This document shows, in pieces, positions 1 to 7,484 of a stretch of 48,418 nucleotides of DNA. How positions within the stretch are numbered: position 1 is the first letter of the stretch; the number at the start of each line of letters is the position of its first letter. The DNA is taken from positions 1 to 48,418 of the forward strand of contig NZ_JADWYO010000049.1 of the NCBI RefSeq assembly GCF_022414595.1. The letters run 5' to 3'. Below the pieces are notes generated by a model. It saw nothing but the letters and a program-made list of their open reading frames with translations, was not told the origin of the DNA and ran no database searches. The translations under genes were made by a program, and so were the position numbers. The stretch is from Streptomyces sp. MUM 203J (GTDB lineage Bacteria > Actinomycetota > Actinomycetes > Streptomycetales > Streptomycetaceae).

Positions 1-867
1 GCCCGTGCGGGCCGACGGTTCGACCAGCCCGGCGAGCAGCGCCTGCCGCGCGGCGGCCAGCCCGCACAGGGCGGGGCGGTCGGCCGGGTTCTTGGCGAGC
101 AGCGCGTGCACGGTCCGGGTCAGCTGACGCGGAGCGTCGGGCCGCATCTCACCCAGGTGGGCGGGCTGTTCGTGAACGTGCCGGTAGAGCACCTCCGCCG
201 CGTCGGCGCCCGGGAACGGCGGCCGGCCGACGAGCGCCTCGTACAGGGTGCAGCCCAGCCCGTACAGGTCGGCGGACGGCCCCACCGGGTGCCGCAGGGC
301 GACCTCGGGCGCGGTGTAGGCGGCGGTGCCCAGCGGGGCCCAGGCAGCCGGCGGGGTGTCGGGCGGGCCCGACGGCTGCCCGGCGTCCCGCCCGGCCAGG
401 ACGGCGATGCCGAAGTCCACGACCTTGACCGTGCCGTCCTCGGTGACCAGCAGGTTCGCGGGCTTGACGTCCCGGTGGACGACGCCCCGGCCGTGCGCGG
501 CGGCGAGCGCCCGGGCCACCTGGGCGCCGAGGTCGGCGACCCGCTCCCAGCCGAGGACGCCCTGGGTCCGGATCAGCTCCGCCAGGCTCCATCCCTCCAC
601 CAGCTCCATGACCATGAAGGGCCGCCCGTCCGCCGCGTGCCCGAGGTCGTACAGCGCGGCGATGCCCGCGTGCGACAGGCCGGCCACCGTGTGGGCCTCG
701 TCCCACGCCCGGCGCGCCGCGTCCGGGTCGCCGGGCGGAGCCGCGAGGACCTTGAGCGCGACCTGCCGCCCCAGGGCACTGTCCCAGGCGCGCCACACCT
801 GGCCGGACCCGCCGCTGCCGAGGGGTTCCATCAGGCTGTACCGGTCCGCCAGCAGATCCTCTTGCAC
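1..867 (-). CDS. Serine/threonine protein kinase, C-terminus outside window
   Basis: The visible residues hold a complete Hanks-type kinase domain. A glycine-rich loop GSGGSGQVW lies near residues 17-25, the ATP lysine is in VALKVL (about K39), the catalytic loop is HRDVKPAN (about D133), DFG is at about 151-153, and GTAAYTAPE forms the activation segment end. It should phosphorylate Ser/Thr on unknown partners. The reading frame is still open at base 1, so any transmembrane or sensor region is not seen. Two adjacent GTG codons can start it, at 870 or 867. GGGAG at 874-878 sits 6 nt from the second, which I prefer. No partner gene is visible, so the substrate is unknown. Confidence 0.9.
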   Translation of the reverse strand, partial: MQEDLLADRYSLMEPLGSGGSGQVWRAWDSALGRQVALKVLAAPPGDPDAARRAWDEAHTVAGLSHAGIAALYDLGHAADGRPFMVMELVEGWSLAELIRTQGVLGWERVADLGAQVARALAAAHGRGVVHRDVKPANLLVTEDGTVKVVDFGIAVLAGRDAGQPSGPPDTPPAAWAPLGTAAYTAPEVALRHPVGPSADLYGLGCTLYEALVGRPPFPGADAAEVLYRHVHEQPAHLGEMRPDAPRQLTRTVHALLAKNPADRPALCGLAAARQALLAGLVEPSARTG

Positions 868-870
868 CAC

Positions 871-1161
871 GAACTCCCACCTGCGCGCCCGCCAGAAGGA
901 CCACACTCTAGGCACGCACTGCGCCCCGGGCCGAAGCCGGTCGCGGAGGCGAGGGCCAGAGCGCGGGCAGGCATACGCACAGGGGCGGACGGACCGGAGC
1001 CGGTCGCTCCCCCGAGACCGCGGCACCGGCCCGCTCACACCGGCAGGCAGCGGGCGGAGAACGGCCGCACGAGGCCACGCACGGCGGGTACGGACACCCG
1101 CGGGTCTCCCCGCCCGGCCATGGCGGCGCGGTCGGCGGCGGTCATCAGCCCGGCGGCCTGA
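871..1161. other. Non-coding gap upstream of the kinase
   Basis: Nothing convincing is coded here on either strand. It must contain the kinase promoter on the minus strand, but no clear -35/-10 pair was recognised. The right edge abuts a transposase scrap, so part of it may be insertion debris. Confidence 0.4.
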
Positions 1162-1323
1162 CGCCGCATCCGGGTCGAGCACGGCATCGCCCATCTGAAG
1201 AACTGGCGAGCTCTCGCCCGCCACCTCGGCCGTCGCGAGCACATCAGCGACACCGTCCAGGCCGTCGCCGGCCTACTGTCCCACCAGCAGACCGCAGACC
1301 TGGACCCCCGACGACAGAGGTGA
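1162..1323 (+). pseudogene. C-terminal fragment of IS5-type (DDE_Tnp_4-like) transposase
   Basis: The frame reads RIRVEHGIAHLKNWRALARH and continues with a GRREHISDTVQAVAGLL-type tail to a TGA at 1321. This resembles the C-terminus of actinobacterial IS5-family transposases, with the final catalytic Glu in VEHGIAHLK. Only 53 codons remain. The same frame is closed by a stop at 1159-1161, immediately upstream, and there is no start codon. The fragment is a relic of an older insertion, not a working gene. Family assignment is from pattern memory. Confidence 0.6.
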
Positions 1324-1377
1324 GCACCGGTCCCACCGAAGCCCTCGACGTCTCATCACTTACCGTGCACGAGCTCG

Positions 1378-1394
1378 TTAGTAGTGCTTCGTTA
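1378..1394 (+). repeat. Left terminal inverted repeat and TTAG target duplication
   Basis: TTAG (1378-1381) is followed by the 13-bp repeat at 1382-1394. The similarity to the right end continues imperfectly for a few more bases. Confidence 0.85.
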
Positions 1395-2789
1395 CGTCGA
1401 GTGATCTCGCCTGGTGGTGGGCATCTCCCGGTCATGAGGCTTGGGGAGGTGGAACGGCTCCGGGGTGAGTTATCGGAGTTCGTTGCCGATGTTTTTGGGT
1501 CGCTTCCGCGGCGGGATCAGCGGCGGTGGGGCGGGTGCTATCTGCGGGGTCTGATGCTGGATGGGCGCCGGAAGTCGATCCAGCCGATGGCCGAGCGGCT
1601 GCCGGACGGGAACATGCAGGCCCTGCAGCAGTTCGTGAACCAGTCGCCGTGGGATCCGCTGCCGGTGCGGCGGCGGATCGCCGAGCGGCTGTGTGAGGTG
1701 ATCACGCCCGAGGTGTGGGTGATCGACGATGTGTCGTTTCCCAAGTGCGGGACCCGATCGGTGGGGGTGGCCCGCCAGTACTGCGGGGCTCTGGGAAAGC
1801 GGTCGAACTGCCAGGTCGCGGTCAGCGTCCACGCGGCGACCGACACCGCTTCGTGCCCGTTGAACTGGCAGATCTACCTGCCCCGGGGAGTGGACCGACG
1901 ATGCGGTCCGTTGCCGGGCGGCCGGAGTCCCTGCCGATGTCGGCCACCAGGAGAAATGGCGCTTGGCTCTCGACCTCCTCGACACGCTCGCCGACTGGAA
2001 GTTCATCCCGTCGGTGGTCGTGGCCGACGCGGGATACGGAGCGAGCACGCCCTTCCGCCTGGCGCTGGAGGACCGGGGCTTGTCCTATGTGGTCGCGCTG
2101 ACGGGCAAGGAGGTCGCTCACGCGGAGGCTGTCGAACCGCACTGTCCGGCCTATGGGGGCTCGGACCGCCGACCCTGCCGCGTTACCGCACCCCGCCGCG
2201 GGCTCTGCCCGACCTCGCTGCCGACGTGCCGGCCTCCGACTTCTGCGAAGTCACCTGGCGTGAAGGCAGCAAGGGCCCGATGACCTCACGGTTCGCGGCG
2301 CTGTGGGTGCGGCCGGCTGGCAAGCAGGCCCTGCGGGCCGCGCAGGAAGCCGGCGGAGGGAACTACCAGTGGGACGGAGTGCTGCCGGTGCGAACCGTGC
2401 TGGTGGAGTGGCCCGCCGAGGAGACGGCCCCGACCGGCTACTGGATCTCGTATCTGCCGCCGGACACGCCCGTCGAGGACGTGGTGCGGTGGGCGAAGAT
2501 GCGTTGGCGCATCGAACACGACTACCGCGAGCTCAAGCACGGCCTCGGCCTGGACCACTTCGAAGGCCGCACCTGGCGCGGCTGGCACCACCACGTCACC
2601 CTCGTCACCGCCGCCCAGGCCTTCCTCACCCTCAGGCGCCTCGACCCAAAAGCCCACACGCCGGCCTGACCCTCTACCAGGTCCTCGACACCCTCCAGTA
2701 CCTGCTGCAGTGCTGGACCGGCACCTGCACCACCTGCGGCCGGCCCTTGCCCCGCAACAGAACCAGACTCAGAACCTAACGAAGCACTA
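1382..2789 (+). mobile_element. IS701-family insertion sequence, 1,408 bp, with both ends and target duplication
   Basis: The ends are inverted repeats: TAGTGCTTCGTTA at 1382-1394 and its complement at 2777-2789. Directly outside both ends is the tetranucleotide TTAG (1378-1381 and 2790-2793), a 4-bp target duplication as expected for IS701 elements, which favour YTAR targets. The single gene inside is an IS701-type DDE transposase broken by frameshifts. Removing the element restores one TTAG in an otherwise unremarkable stretch. Clean ends and duplication suggest a fairly recent insertion, while the damaged gene suggests it no longer moves by itself. Confidence 0.9.
1434..2779 (+). pseudogene. 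IS701-family transposase, three frameshifts
   Basis: The ATG at 1434 begins MRLGEVERLRGELSEFVADV. Earlier in-frame starts lie outside the IS end, so this is the natural start. The DDE blocks are recognisable: WVIDDVSFPKCG, then VVVADAGYG, then WAKMRWRIEHDYRELKHGLG. They lie in different frames. An apparent +1 shift near 1881-1888 (run of C and G) moves into the frame reading WTDDAVR and VADAGYG. A -1 shift near 2155-2160 (run of G) returns to the first frame. A third near 2660-2668 joins the tail LTLYQVLDTLQYLLQCW, which ends at 2779. Two shifts are at homopolymers, so sequencing error is possible; otherwise the gene is dead. Confidence 0.85.
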
Positions 2790-2793
2790 TTAG
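2777..2793 (-). repeat. Right terminal inverted repeat and TTAG target duplication
   Basis: The inverted copy of the 13-bp end lies at 2777-2789 and overlaps the transposase stop codon TAA (2777-2779). It is followed by TTAG at 2790-2793. Confidence 0.85.
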
Positions 2794-3009
2794 GCCATGC
2801 TGCGTAGATTTTCTACTACCAGCGGGGGATGGCGGCGCGCGGCGCTCAATCGCTAGCCTCCATGCAAAGCCAGTACCTCCGCTGGGTACCTGCCCCACTC
2901 CCGATCAGGGTGGGTGCCGCCCGTGAGGCGCATCTCTGGAAAGGAGTCGCAGAGGTGTGCGTCACGCGCGGCATCCGCCGTCGCCGTAGTCAGCGACACG
3001 GGAGAAGAC

Positions 3010-3342
3010 ATGCTCCGGATAAGTGGAATCACAACCCGCGTGATGGGGCTCCTCGGGGTCGGCAACACTCGCCCGGATACAGAAGGGGGTGGCGGAAATG
3101 CTCGCCACGAGACCGTAAAGCGGCCTCCGGGTCGAAGTGCATCTAAATTTAAACTTACTGGGACTATTGCTGCTGCATCCATCGCCCTTGGTCTTGTGTG
3201 GAATGCAGAAAGGGTGCTGCTCCACACGGAAGAGATCTACGACAGCGGCGGCCTGTGCGGATATGACGTAGTTCGCACGGTTGACTTCATCGACGACATC
3301 TGCACGGAACGTGAAGGGGAATCCGGACAAGTCTCTGCGTGA
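3010..3342 (+). CDS. Hypothetical small membrane protein
   Basis: 110 residues, not recognised. GGGAGAAG sits just ahead of the ATG at 3010, which I chose over an in-frame start at 2914 with no ribosome site. A single hydrophobic segment (LTGTIAAASIALGLVW) lies near residues 51-66, followed by an acidic C-terminal part with two cysteines. A local AT-rich patch occurs around 3145-3175, and codon use is less GC-biased than that of core genes, consistent with accessory DNA between the IS element and the tRNA-Lys island. It may not be expressed. Confidence 0.4.
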   Translation: MLRISGITTRVMGLLGVGNTRPDTEGGGGNARHETVKRPPGRSASKFKLTGTIAAASIALGLVWNAERVLLHTEEIYDSGGLCGYDVVRTVDFIDDICTEREGESGQVSA

Positions 3343-3356
3343 ACCCTGCCTTGAGA

Positions 3357-3405
3357 GCGGCTTCGCCTGATCAACGAAGCTGTCGCGGCTTCGCCTGATC
3401 AACGA
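3357..3405 (+). repeat. Two 21-bp direct repeats, 28-bp period
   Basis: GCGGCTTCGCCTGATCAACG plus one A occurs at 3357-3377 and again at 3385-3405. A degraded third copy overlaps the following hairpin. Confidence 0.8.
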
Positions 3406-3414
3406 GGTTGTGAG

Positions 3415-3451
3415 CGGCCCGGCCAGATCAGCCGGGCCGTCTCTCGTTTTT
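3415..3451 (+). terminator. Rho-independent terminator
   Basis: A 9-bp perfect stem, CGGCCCGGC (3415-3423) with GCCGGGCCG (3431-3439), is followed by CTCTCGTTTTT. It ends the plus-strand hypothetical gene and may also stop transcripts of the facing HD gene. Confidence 0.75.
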
Positions 3452-3603
3452 GGACGACGGTGTCGTCGACTTCGTTGAGGACACGCAAGTCGAGATCGCA
3501 GCGAGTGTCACCAAGTCCCTGTGTATGAACTTCAGCAGCACCTTCGCCAGGTGTGCTCTGTCAATCACGGCCCCGCCATCACAGAGTTCCTGCCGCGCCG
3601 TCA

Positions 3604-4188
3604 TCAACGCAGGTAGGTCTGCTGCCACTCCACGGAGGTCATGGTGAGGGCGGCTGCGGCAAGCTGCCGGGCGGAGGCGGTTCTGAGGCCGGCCAGGCTG
3701 GTGTCGATCCAGTTCTGGACGTTCTGGTGGCCCTGCTCGCGGTACTCGACGGCCTGGACGAGGCATTCGAGCTTGTCGGCGTCGTGAGCGACCAACACCT
3801 CCAGGCTGTCGCCGTTCTCGTACTCCTCGACGACCTCCTGGATGCCGGAGCGCACGGCGGGGTGGGCGGCGGCGAGCTGGTCGGCGGTGACCTGCTCGTT
3901 GGAGGCGGCGGTCAGGTAGCGGCGGCCGATGTGGGGGATGTCCCCGACCCTCGTCTCCTGTGTGTCGTGGAAGACACCCATCAGCGCCACCTTGGCCGGA
4001 TCGGCGCCCTCCATCATCGCCAGCACCGCACCGATCAGGGCGACACGGAAGCTGTGCTCCGCGATGGACTCGGGGTCCTTGATCCCGGCGATCCACCAGC
4101 CCGACCGTGCGGCCCGCTTCAACATGCCCATCTCCAGCAGGTATCCGGCGGTCCCGGCGGCCTGCTCGGTGGTCGTCTCGTCGGCGAT
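3604..4188 (-). CDS. HD-domain 5'-nucleotidase-like protein, copy 1, probable ATC start
   Basis: 194 residues of the HDDC2/YfbR type, predicted to dephosphorylate (deoxy)nucleoside monophosphates in the cytoplasm. Metal ligands are visible: H45 in IAEHSFRVA, H74-D75 in GVFHDTQET and D138 in HDADKLE. The family's GDIP motif and the Arg-x-Gly-Trp segment (RSGWW) are also present. No ATG, GTG or TTG lies at the N-terminus. A strong GGGAGG sits 5 nt before ATC GCC GAC GAG, so translation probably starts at ATC 4188. The next Met would delete most of the first helix. A second copy lies at 7485-8069; the two differ mainly in the last 35 codons. It lies outside the island, downstream of the tRNA-Lys 3'-half copy, so it may be the resident chromosomal gene. 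Confidence 0.8.
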   Translation of the reverse strand: MADETTTEQAAGTAGYLLEMGMLKRAARSGWWIAGIKDPESIAEHSFRVALIGAVLAMMEGADPAKVALMGVFHDTQETRVGDIPHIGRRYLTAASNEQVTADQLAAAHPAVRSGIQEVVEEYENGDSLEVLVAHDADKLECLVQAVEYREQGHQNVQNWIDTSLAGLRTASARQLAAAALTMTSVEWQQTYLR

Positions 4189-4423
4189 GGTGCCCTCCCG
4201 GTCCGTCAGATGCGGTCGCGGAGAAACTAGTGCACGCCGGCCACTCCGTGCCGGACGCACGACAAGGCCCGGCCGTCGTCGGTCCAGGCGCTGACGGGGC
4301 GGCCGTTCGGCACATCCACCGCGCCGGGCACTCGCCCGGGCGCCGGGGCACAACTGTGCCCCGGCCGCGTGGAGCGGCCGGGGCACGGAACCCGGAGTCA
4401 GCGCCGTACGAAGGCGCCGGACC

Positions 4424-4468
4424 TGGTAGGCCCTGTGGGACTCGAACCCACAACCAACGGATTAAAAG
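4424..4468 (-). repeat. 45-bp copy of the tRNA-Lys 3' half, integration-site-like
   Basis: It is identical to 8305-8349, running from the anticodon loop (CTTTTAAT) through the T arm to the encoded CCA. Beyond 4468 the match stops and no 5' half exists, so this is not a tRNA gene. Anticodon-loop-to-CCA is the usual core of tyrosine-integrase attachment sites in tRNA genes. Confidence 0.8.
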
Positions 4469-4584
4469 ACCCCCCAAGATCATGACTACGGATGCTGGTG
4501 GATGTCGAGCGATCCTTGCTGCCCTGGTCAGAGCGGTCTGGGCCGGACCACGGTGCCACCTCGTCCAGCCCGTAACACCCCGTC

Positions 4585-4605
4585 CGCTCACGCATCGCTC
4601 ACGCA
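4585..4605 (+). repeat. Two CGCTCACGCA direct repeats, 11-bp spacing
   Basis: Copies at 4585-4594 and 4596-4605, about 120 bp from the tRNA-Lys 3'-half copy. They could be integrase arm-type sites, but this is only positional inference. Confidence 0.4.
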
Positions 4606-4618
4606 CGAGAGGCACTGA

Positions 4619-4642
4619 TACTCCAGTGTGGTTTCGTGATCT
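4619..4642 (+). repeat. Left 24-bp inverted repeat
   Basis: Begins TACTCCAGTGTGGTTTCGTG and pairs with 5510-5533 with one mismatch. Both ends are preceded by or include the dinucleotide TA. Confidence 0.8.
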
Positions 4643-4795
4643 TGCTGGTTGCGGCGGGGTGTGGAGACAGGATGGCTTTGTTCACGAGTCGTTTGAAGCC
4701 ACCGGGACACTTGCCACGGCACCATCATCGAGACCTGCATCGACTCCTGCCGCCTGGCCACCGCCCGCACACGGGCCCGGCGGTGGGCGGAGGCC

Positions 4796-5434
4796 CTACA
4801 CCCCTCCGGCGAACGGATTGCCGTGCCCGGGAAGCTGCCCGCCTGGCGGAATGTACCGTAGTCGCCCACTCTGATCGGTTACCGATGTGAACCCTGCGGC
4901 CTGCAGCCGTGCGACGTGCTTGGCTCTGTAGCGTCGGCCAGCGACGAGCCCGATGGGTACGAAGGCCATCAGCGCCGCCCAGACGATGCCGGCGATGACC
5001 GCGGCGGTGGTGTCCGCGCCGAGCTGGAAACCGAGGCCCACGGCCAACGCGCTGAAGCCGACACCCATGATTACCGCCAGCTGCTTCTCGGTGTACGTGG
5101 TGGCAAGGTCGAACGTGATGCGGGACTTGAGAAGCTCGACCTCGTTGGGCACGAGCGGCGGCAGCGCGACCCCGTCGCTCGCCTTCGGATAACGCGCCCA
5201 GTTCTGCTCGGCACGCGCCTGGGCCTGCGGGCTGGGGTCGGGCACGATCAGCATCACGAACCCGTTGCCCTGTGGCCCACCGCCCCGCCATGCGTCCGCG
5301 TACTCGTACCCGAACTGCTTGGCGAGAAAGGCAAGTCGGGCGAGTTTCTTCATGGAGGCCATGGCGCTGGTGACCTGAACGGGCTCCCCGCTCGCCATCT
5401 GCCGCAGCATCTTCCGCACATGCCGGTTACTCAC
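4796..5434 (-). CDS. Hypothetical protein with two transmembrane helices
   Basis: 212 residues, not recognised. The N-terminal half looks soluble (KKLARLAFLAKQFGYEYADA, about residues 29-48). Two adjacent hydrophobic helices follow (IMGVGFSALAVGLGF and AAVIAGIVWAALMAFVPIGL, about 125-165), then a basic segment and a polar tail. The GTG at 5434 has GGAGG 6 nt upstream. That ribosome site lies inside a tiny upstream frame (5427-5486, MSMPMWKTVW...) whose TAA overlaps the start, suggesting possible translational coupling; the tiny frame lacks its own ribosome site, so I do not call it a gene. The gene is bracketed by 24-bp inverted repeats, which hints it moved as a unit. Confidence 0.65.
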   Translation of the reverse strand: MSNRHVRKMLRQMASGEPVQVTSAMASMKKLARLAFLAKQFGYEYADAWRGGGPQGNGFVMLIVPDPSPQAQARAEQNWARYPKASDGVALPPLVPNEVELLKSRITFDLATTYTEKQLAVIMGVGFSALAVGLGFQLGADTTAAVIAGIVWAALMAFVPIGLVAGRRYRAKHVARLQAAGFTSVTDQSGRLRYIPPGGQLPGHGNPFAGGV

Positions 5435-5509
5435 CCGTCGCCTCCTCACGCACAATCCAGACAGTCTTCCACATCGGCATGCTCATGCTGGACAGGGACC
5501 GAACCGGAT

Positions 5510-5533
5510 AGATCACGAAACCGCACTGGAGTA
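5510..5533 (-). repeat. Right 24-bp inverted repeat
   Basis: The minus strand begins TACTCCAGTGCGGTTTCGTG. With 4619-4642 it bounds a 915-bp unit holding the gene at 4796-5434, and it sits between that gene and the lipoprotein gene upstream of it. Confidence 0.8.
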
Positions 5534-5554
5534 CTAATGGGCTGACCGCCCCGT

Positions 5555-6289
5555 TCAGTGCGGTGGCGGTACCGGGTTCAGGGCGTTGCCGACGGTACAG
5601 CCGCCCTCTCCAGGCATCCGCTGGATCCGGGACGGCACCCACACCTCGGTGGCGCCAGGGCCCACACGGGCAAGAAGACAGTCCTGCGCGTCGAAGCCGT
5701 TGCCCTTTACCGACAGGAGAACGCCGACTCGGCCGCCGTCCGCCCTCACCTCGGTACGGATCGCCGGATGCAGGTCCAGGGCAGCGAGCGCATGGCGCAC
5801 CTTGGCCTCATCCACCCGTCCGCCCTCCGGCACCTGGGGGAGTTTCGCGCGAAGCTCCTCGTACGGCAGCCGGGGCGGTTCGGGTGGCGGGGCGAAGGTC
5901 AACGGAGGGCCACCTGGGCAGTCCACGTCACGGGGATCCTCACGCCACTCCGACTTGGGCGACACCCGCACGGCGAAACAGCGCCGCACAGTGACCTCCT
6001 CGAGGTCGACCCATCGGTTGTACGCCGAGCCGGACGTGCGAACGACCACGTCGACGCCATCCCCGTCATGCGTCGAGGAACCCGTCACCCGCAGTACCTC
6101 CACCCCATCGATGCCGGAAGCGGAGCGCCCGACCTCCTCCGCCGTGCGCGGACGCTGTCCGTAGAGCCGCTCGCCGGCCTTTCTGGCCACCTCCCGTGCG
6201 ACGTCCGTCGCCTCGCCCTCGGAGGACTGCACCACCCCGCAGGCGCCGGTGAACAGCAACAGCGGAGCGAGCAACAGCAGTCGGCGCAT
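5555..6289 (-). CDS. Putative secreted lipoprotein
   Basis: 244 residues. The N-terminus MRRLLLLAPLLLFTGAC is a lipoprotein signal with the lipidated cysteine at 17, so the mature protein should be anchored outside the membrane. The remainder is charged, with a proline-rich linker (FAPPPEPPRLPYEE) and two more cysteine pairs. Similar Streptomyces proteins are, as I recall, sometimes mislabelled translation initiation factor 2, with no evidence for that role. GGAAGAGT lies 6 nt before the ATG at 6289. It is co-directional with the gene at 4796-5434, about 120 bp downstream. Function unknown. Confidence 0.7.
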   Translation of the reverse strand: MRRLLLLAPLLLFTGACGVVQSSEGEATDVAREVARKAGERLYGQRPRTAEEVGRSASGIDGVEVLRVTGSSTHDGDGVDVVVRTSGSAYNRWVDLEEVTVRRCFAVRVSPKSEWREDPRDVDCPGGPPLTFAPPPEPPRLPYEELRAKLPQVPEGGRVDEAKVRHALAALDLHPAIRTEVRADGGRVGVLLSVKGNGFDAQDCLLARVGPGATEVWVPSRIQRMPGEGGCTVGNALNPVPPPH

Positions 6290-6592
6290 GCGGCTACTCT
6301 TCCGGCGCTGCGCGCGGCAGGCAACCGCTCGCGTACTCAGACCGGTGTGGGCGATCGCACTCAGCCGATACGGCGATCAGACATGGGCGCACCCCGTGAG
6401 GTTCCGGCGGCGGGCACACACCCCGAGCTCGGCCCTCAACGGGCGCGGCGAGGCCGCAAACCATCATCTTGGCGGCGGGCCGAACGTCGTCGAGGCGGCC
6501 GTGGAGCACGAGCCCCAGGCACAGGTCGATGGAACCAGACCCATGAGACGCCCCATTTCGCACGACGGTCATCGCCGCGATGATGTCCGGTT
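6290..6592. other. Divergent intergenic region
   Basis: Separates the minus-strand lipoprotein gene from the plus-strand coiled-coil gene and must hold both promoters. I recognise no clear promoter elements, repeats or RNA gene. Confidence 0.4.
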
Positions 6593-7396
6593 ATGGAGGA
6601 ACTGGTCGTCGCCCTGGTGGCTGCGGTGTTCGGGCTGGCCGGCACAGTCGTCGGTGCAGTTCTGTCGGCGCGGGCCGCGAAGAAGGGAGCCGTACTCAGC
6701 GCACAAGCCACCTTGCAGCAAGTTCGCGATCAAGCCACAGTCGATCAAGCCCACTGGCTTCGGCAACAGCGGCTTCAAGCGTACGAAGGTTTCTTGGCAA
6801 CATGGGACGAGTGCCTTCGTCGCATCGACTCCGTGGGACTGCCAGGAGACTCCGGATCGTCGGGAATCAACCCGCTGAAAGAGGCTGTCGGCCGCATGAC
6901 AGAGCGTGCTCGGAGAATCGACATCCTAGGACCGGCCGAGGTGGCCGGGGCGGCGGAAGAGCTCGCCATCAGCATTCGGCGTGACGTGGACATAGCCACC
7001 AAGCTGAAGACGCTCACCGAGTCAACGCTTCCGACAGCGACCGAACGCATGACCAACGGAACAACGCCAGCGATCGCAGCCGCTACGGAGGCCATGCAGG
7101 AGACCAAGAGGCATATGCGAGAGCTTGTGGCGGAGGCGCACGAAAGCGGTCGACCGCTCCATGAGGACCCGCGGGCGCCAGCGATATTCGAGAGCTTCGA
7201 ACGAGCCCAGGAACTCGCCAACGCAGCAATCGCTCGCGCGAATGAGGACGGCGACGGGTTTTCCGCATTCCTTGACCAAGCGACTGTGATCGTCGATGAA
7301 CTGAAGCGCAACCAGGAAGCCCGCGCGGGCATTCGCGAGCGGTTCACGACCGCCGCGAGGCACACGCTCGCTTCCGCAGCTCCATCCGCTCCATAG
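6593..7396 (+). CDS. Hypothetical membrane-anchored coiled-coil protein
   Basis: 267 residues. A single N-terminal transmembrane helix (residues about 4-26, LVVALVAAVFGLAGTVVGAV) is followed by a long, mostly helical, Ala/Glu/Arg-rich cytoplasmic region with heptad character (about 35-250). This architecture is common among uncharacterised actinobacterial proteins. Codon use contains more A/T than the core genes, including several AGC, ATA and CGA codons, consistent with island DNA. ATG 6593 has only a weak GATG-type ribosome site. The gene converges on HD copy 2, and a hairpin lies between them. No function can be assigned. Confidence 0.65.
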   Translation: MEELVVALVAAVFGLAGTVVGAVLSARAAKKGAVLSAQATLQQVRDQATVDQAHWLRQQRLQAYEGFLATWDECLRRIDSVGLPGDSGSSGINPLKEAVGRMTERARRIDILGPAEVAGAAEELAISIRRDVDIATKLKTLTESTLPTATERMTNGTTPAIAAATEAMQETKRHMRELVAEAHESGRPLHEDPRAPAIFESFERAQELANAAIARANEDGDGFSAFLDQATVIVDELKRNQEARAGIRERFTTAARHTLASAAPSAP

Positions 7397-7441
7397 CAAG
7401 GTCGTTCTCGCGTGCGTGACCGCGACCTGCACGTGGGATCC

Positions 7442-7476
7442 CGCAGCCCTGCCTCGGATGACGAACCAGGGCTGCG
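7442..7476 (-). terminator. Hairpin terminator downstream of HD copy 2
   Basis: A 10-bp perfect stem, CGCAGCCCTG (7442-7451) with CAGGGCTGCG (7467-7476), between two convergent genes. Probably bidirectional; no strong T run. Confidence 0.55.
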
Positions 7477-7484
7477 CCCGTCTC

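Larger units (their letters stand above)
3604..4468 (-). repeat. 865-bp direct repeat, copy 1
   Basis: It matches 7485-8349 at a constant offset of 3,881 bp with no gaps. It contains the HD gene, its leader, the tRNA-Lys terminator hairpin (4356-4386) and the 3' half of tRNA-Lys. By eye it has about a dozen differences across 760 bp and a dense patch of differences in the last 100 bp of the HD gene. Confidence 0.9.
4469..4795. other. Gap inside the island with gene debris
   Basis: It contains two CGCTCACGCA direct repeats (4585-4605), the left 24-bp inverted repeat (4619-4642) and a stop-free plus-strand stretch (about 4694-4861) reading CHGTIIETCIDSCRLATART without a start codon. That stretch may be the remnant of an unidentified gene. 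Nothing intact is seen. Confidence 0.4.

Noticed and set aside
1035..1253. 72-residue minus-strand frame next to the transposase scrap
   Set aside because: Overlaps the recognisable IS5-type fragment on the other strand and shows no family features.
4227..4319. 30-codon minus-strand frame upstream of HD copy 1 (VDVPNGRPVSAWTDDGRALS)
   Set aside because: Several of the differences from copy 2 change the amino acid, there is no good ribosome site, and it ends about 40 nt before the ATC start. Too weak to call a leader peptide.
4398..4595. Minus-strand frame running through the tRNA-Lys 3'-half copy
   Set aside because: The C-terminal part (VVGSSPTGPT) is just tRNA sequence read as protein, a common artefact. 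No integrase motif remains upstream.
5427..5486. 19-codon frame overlapping the start of the gene at 5434
   Set aside because: It lacks a ribosome site. It may act in coupling, but coding cannot be supported.
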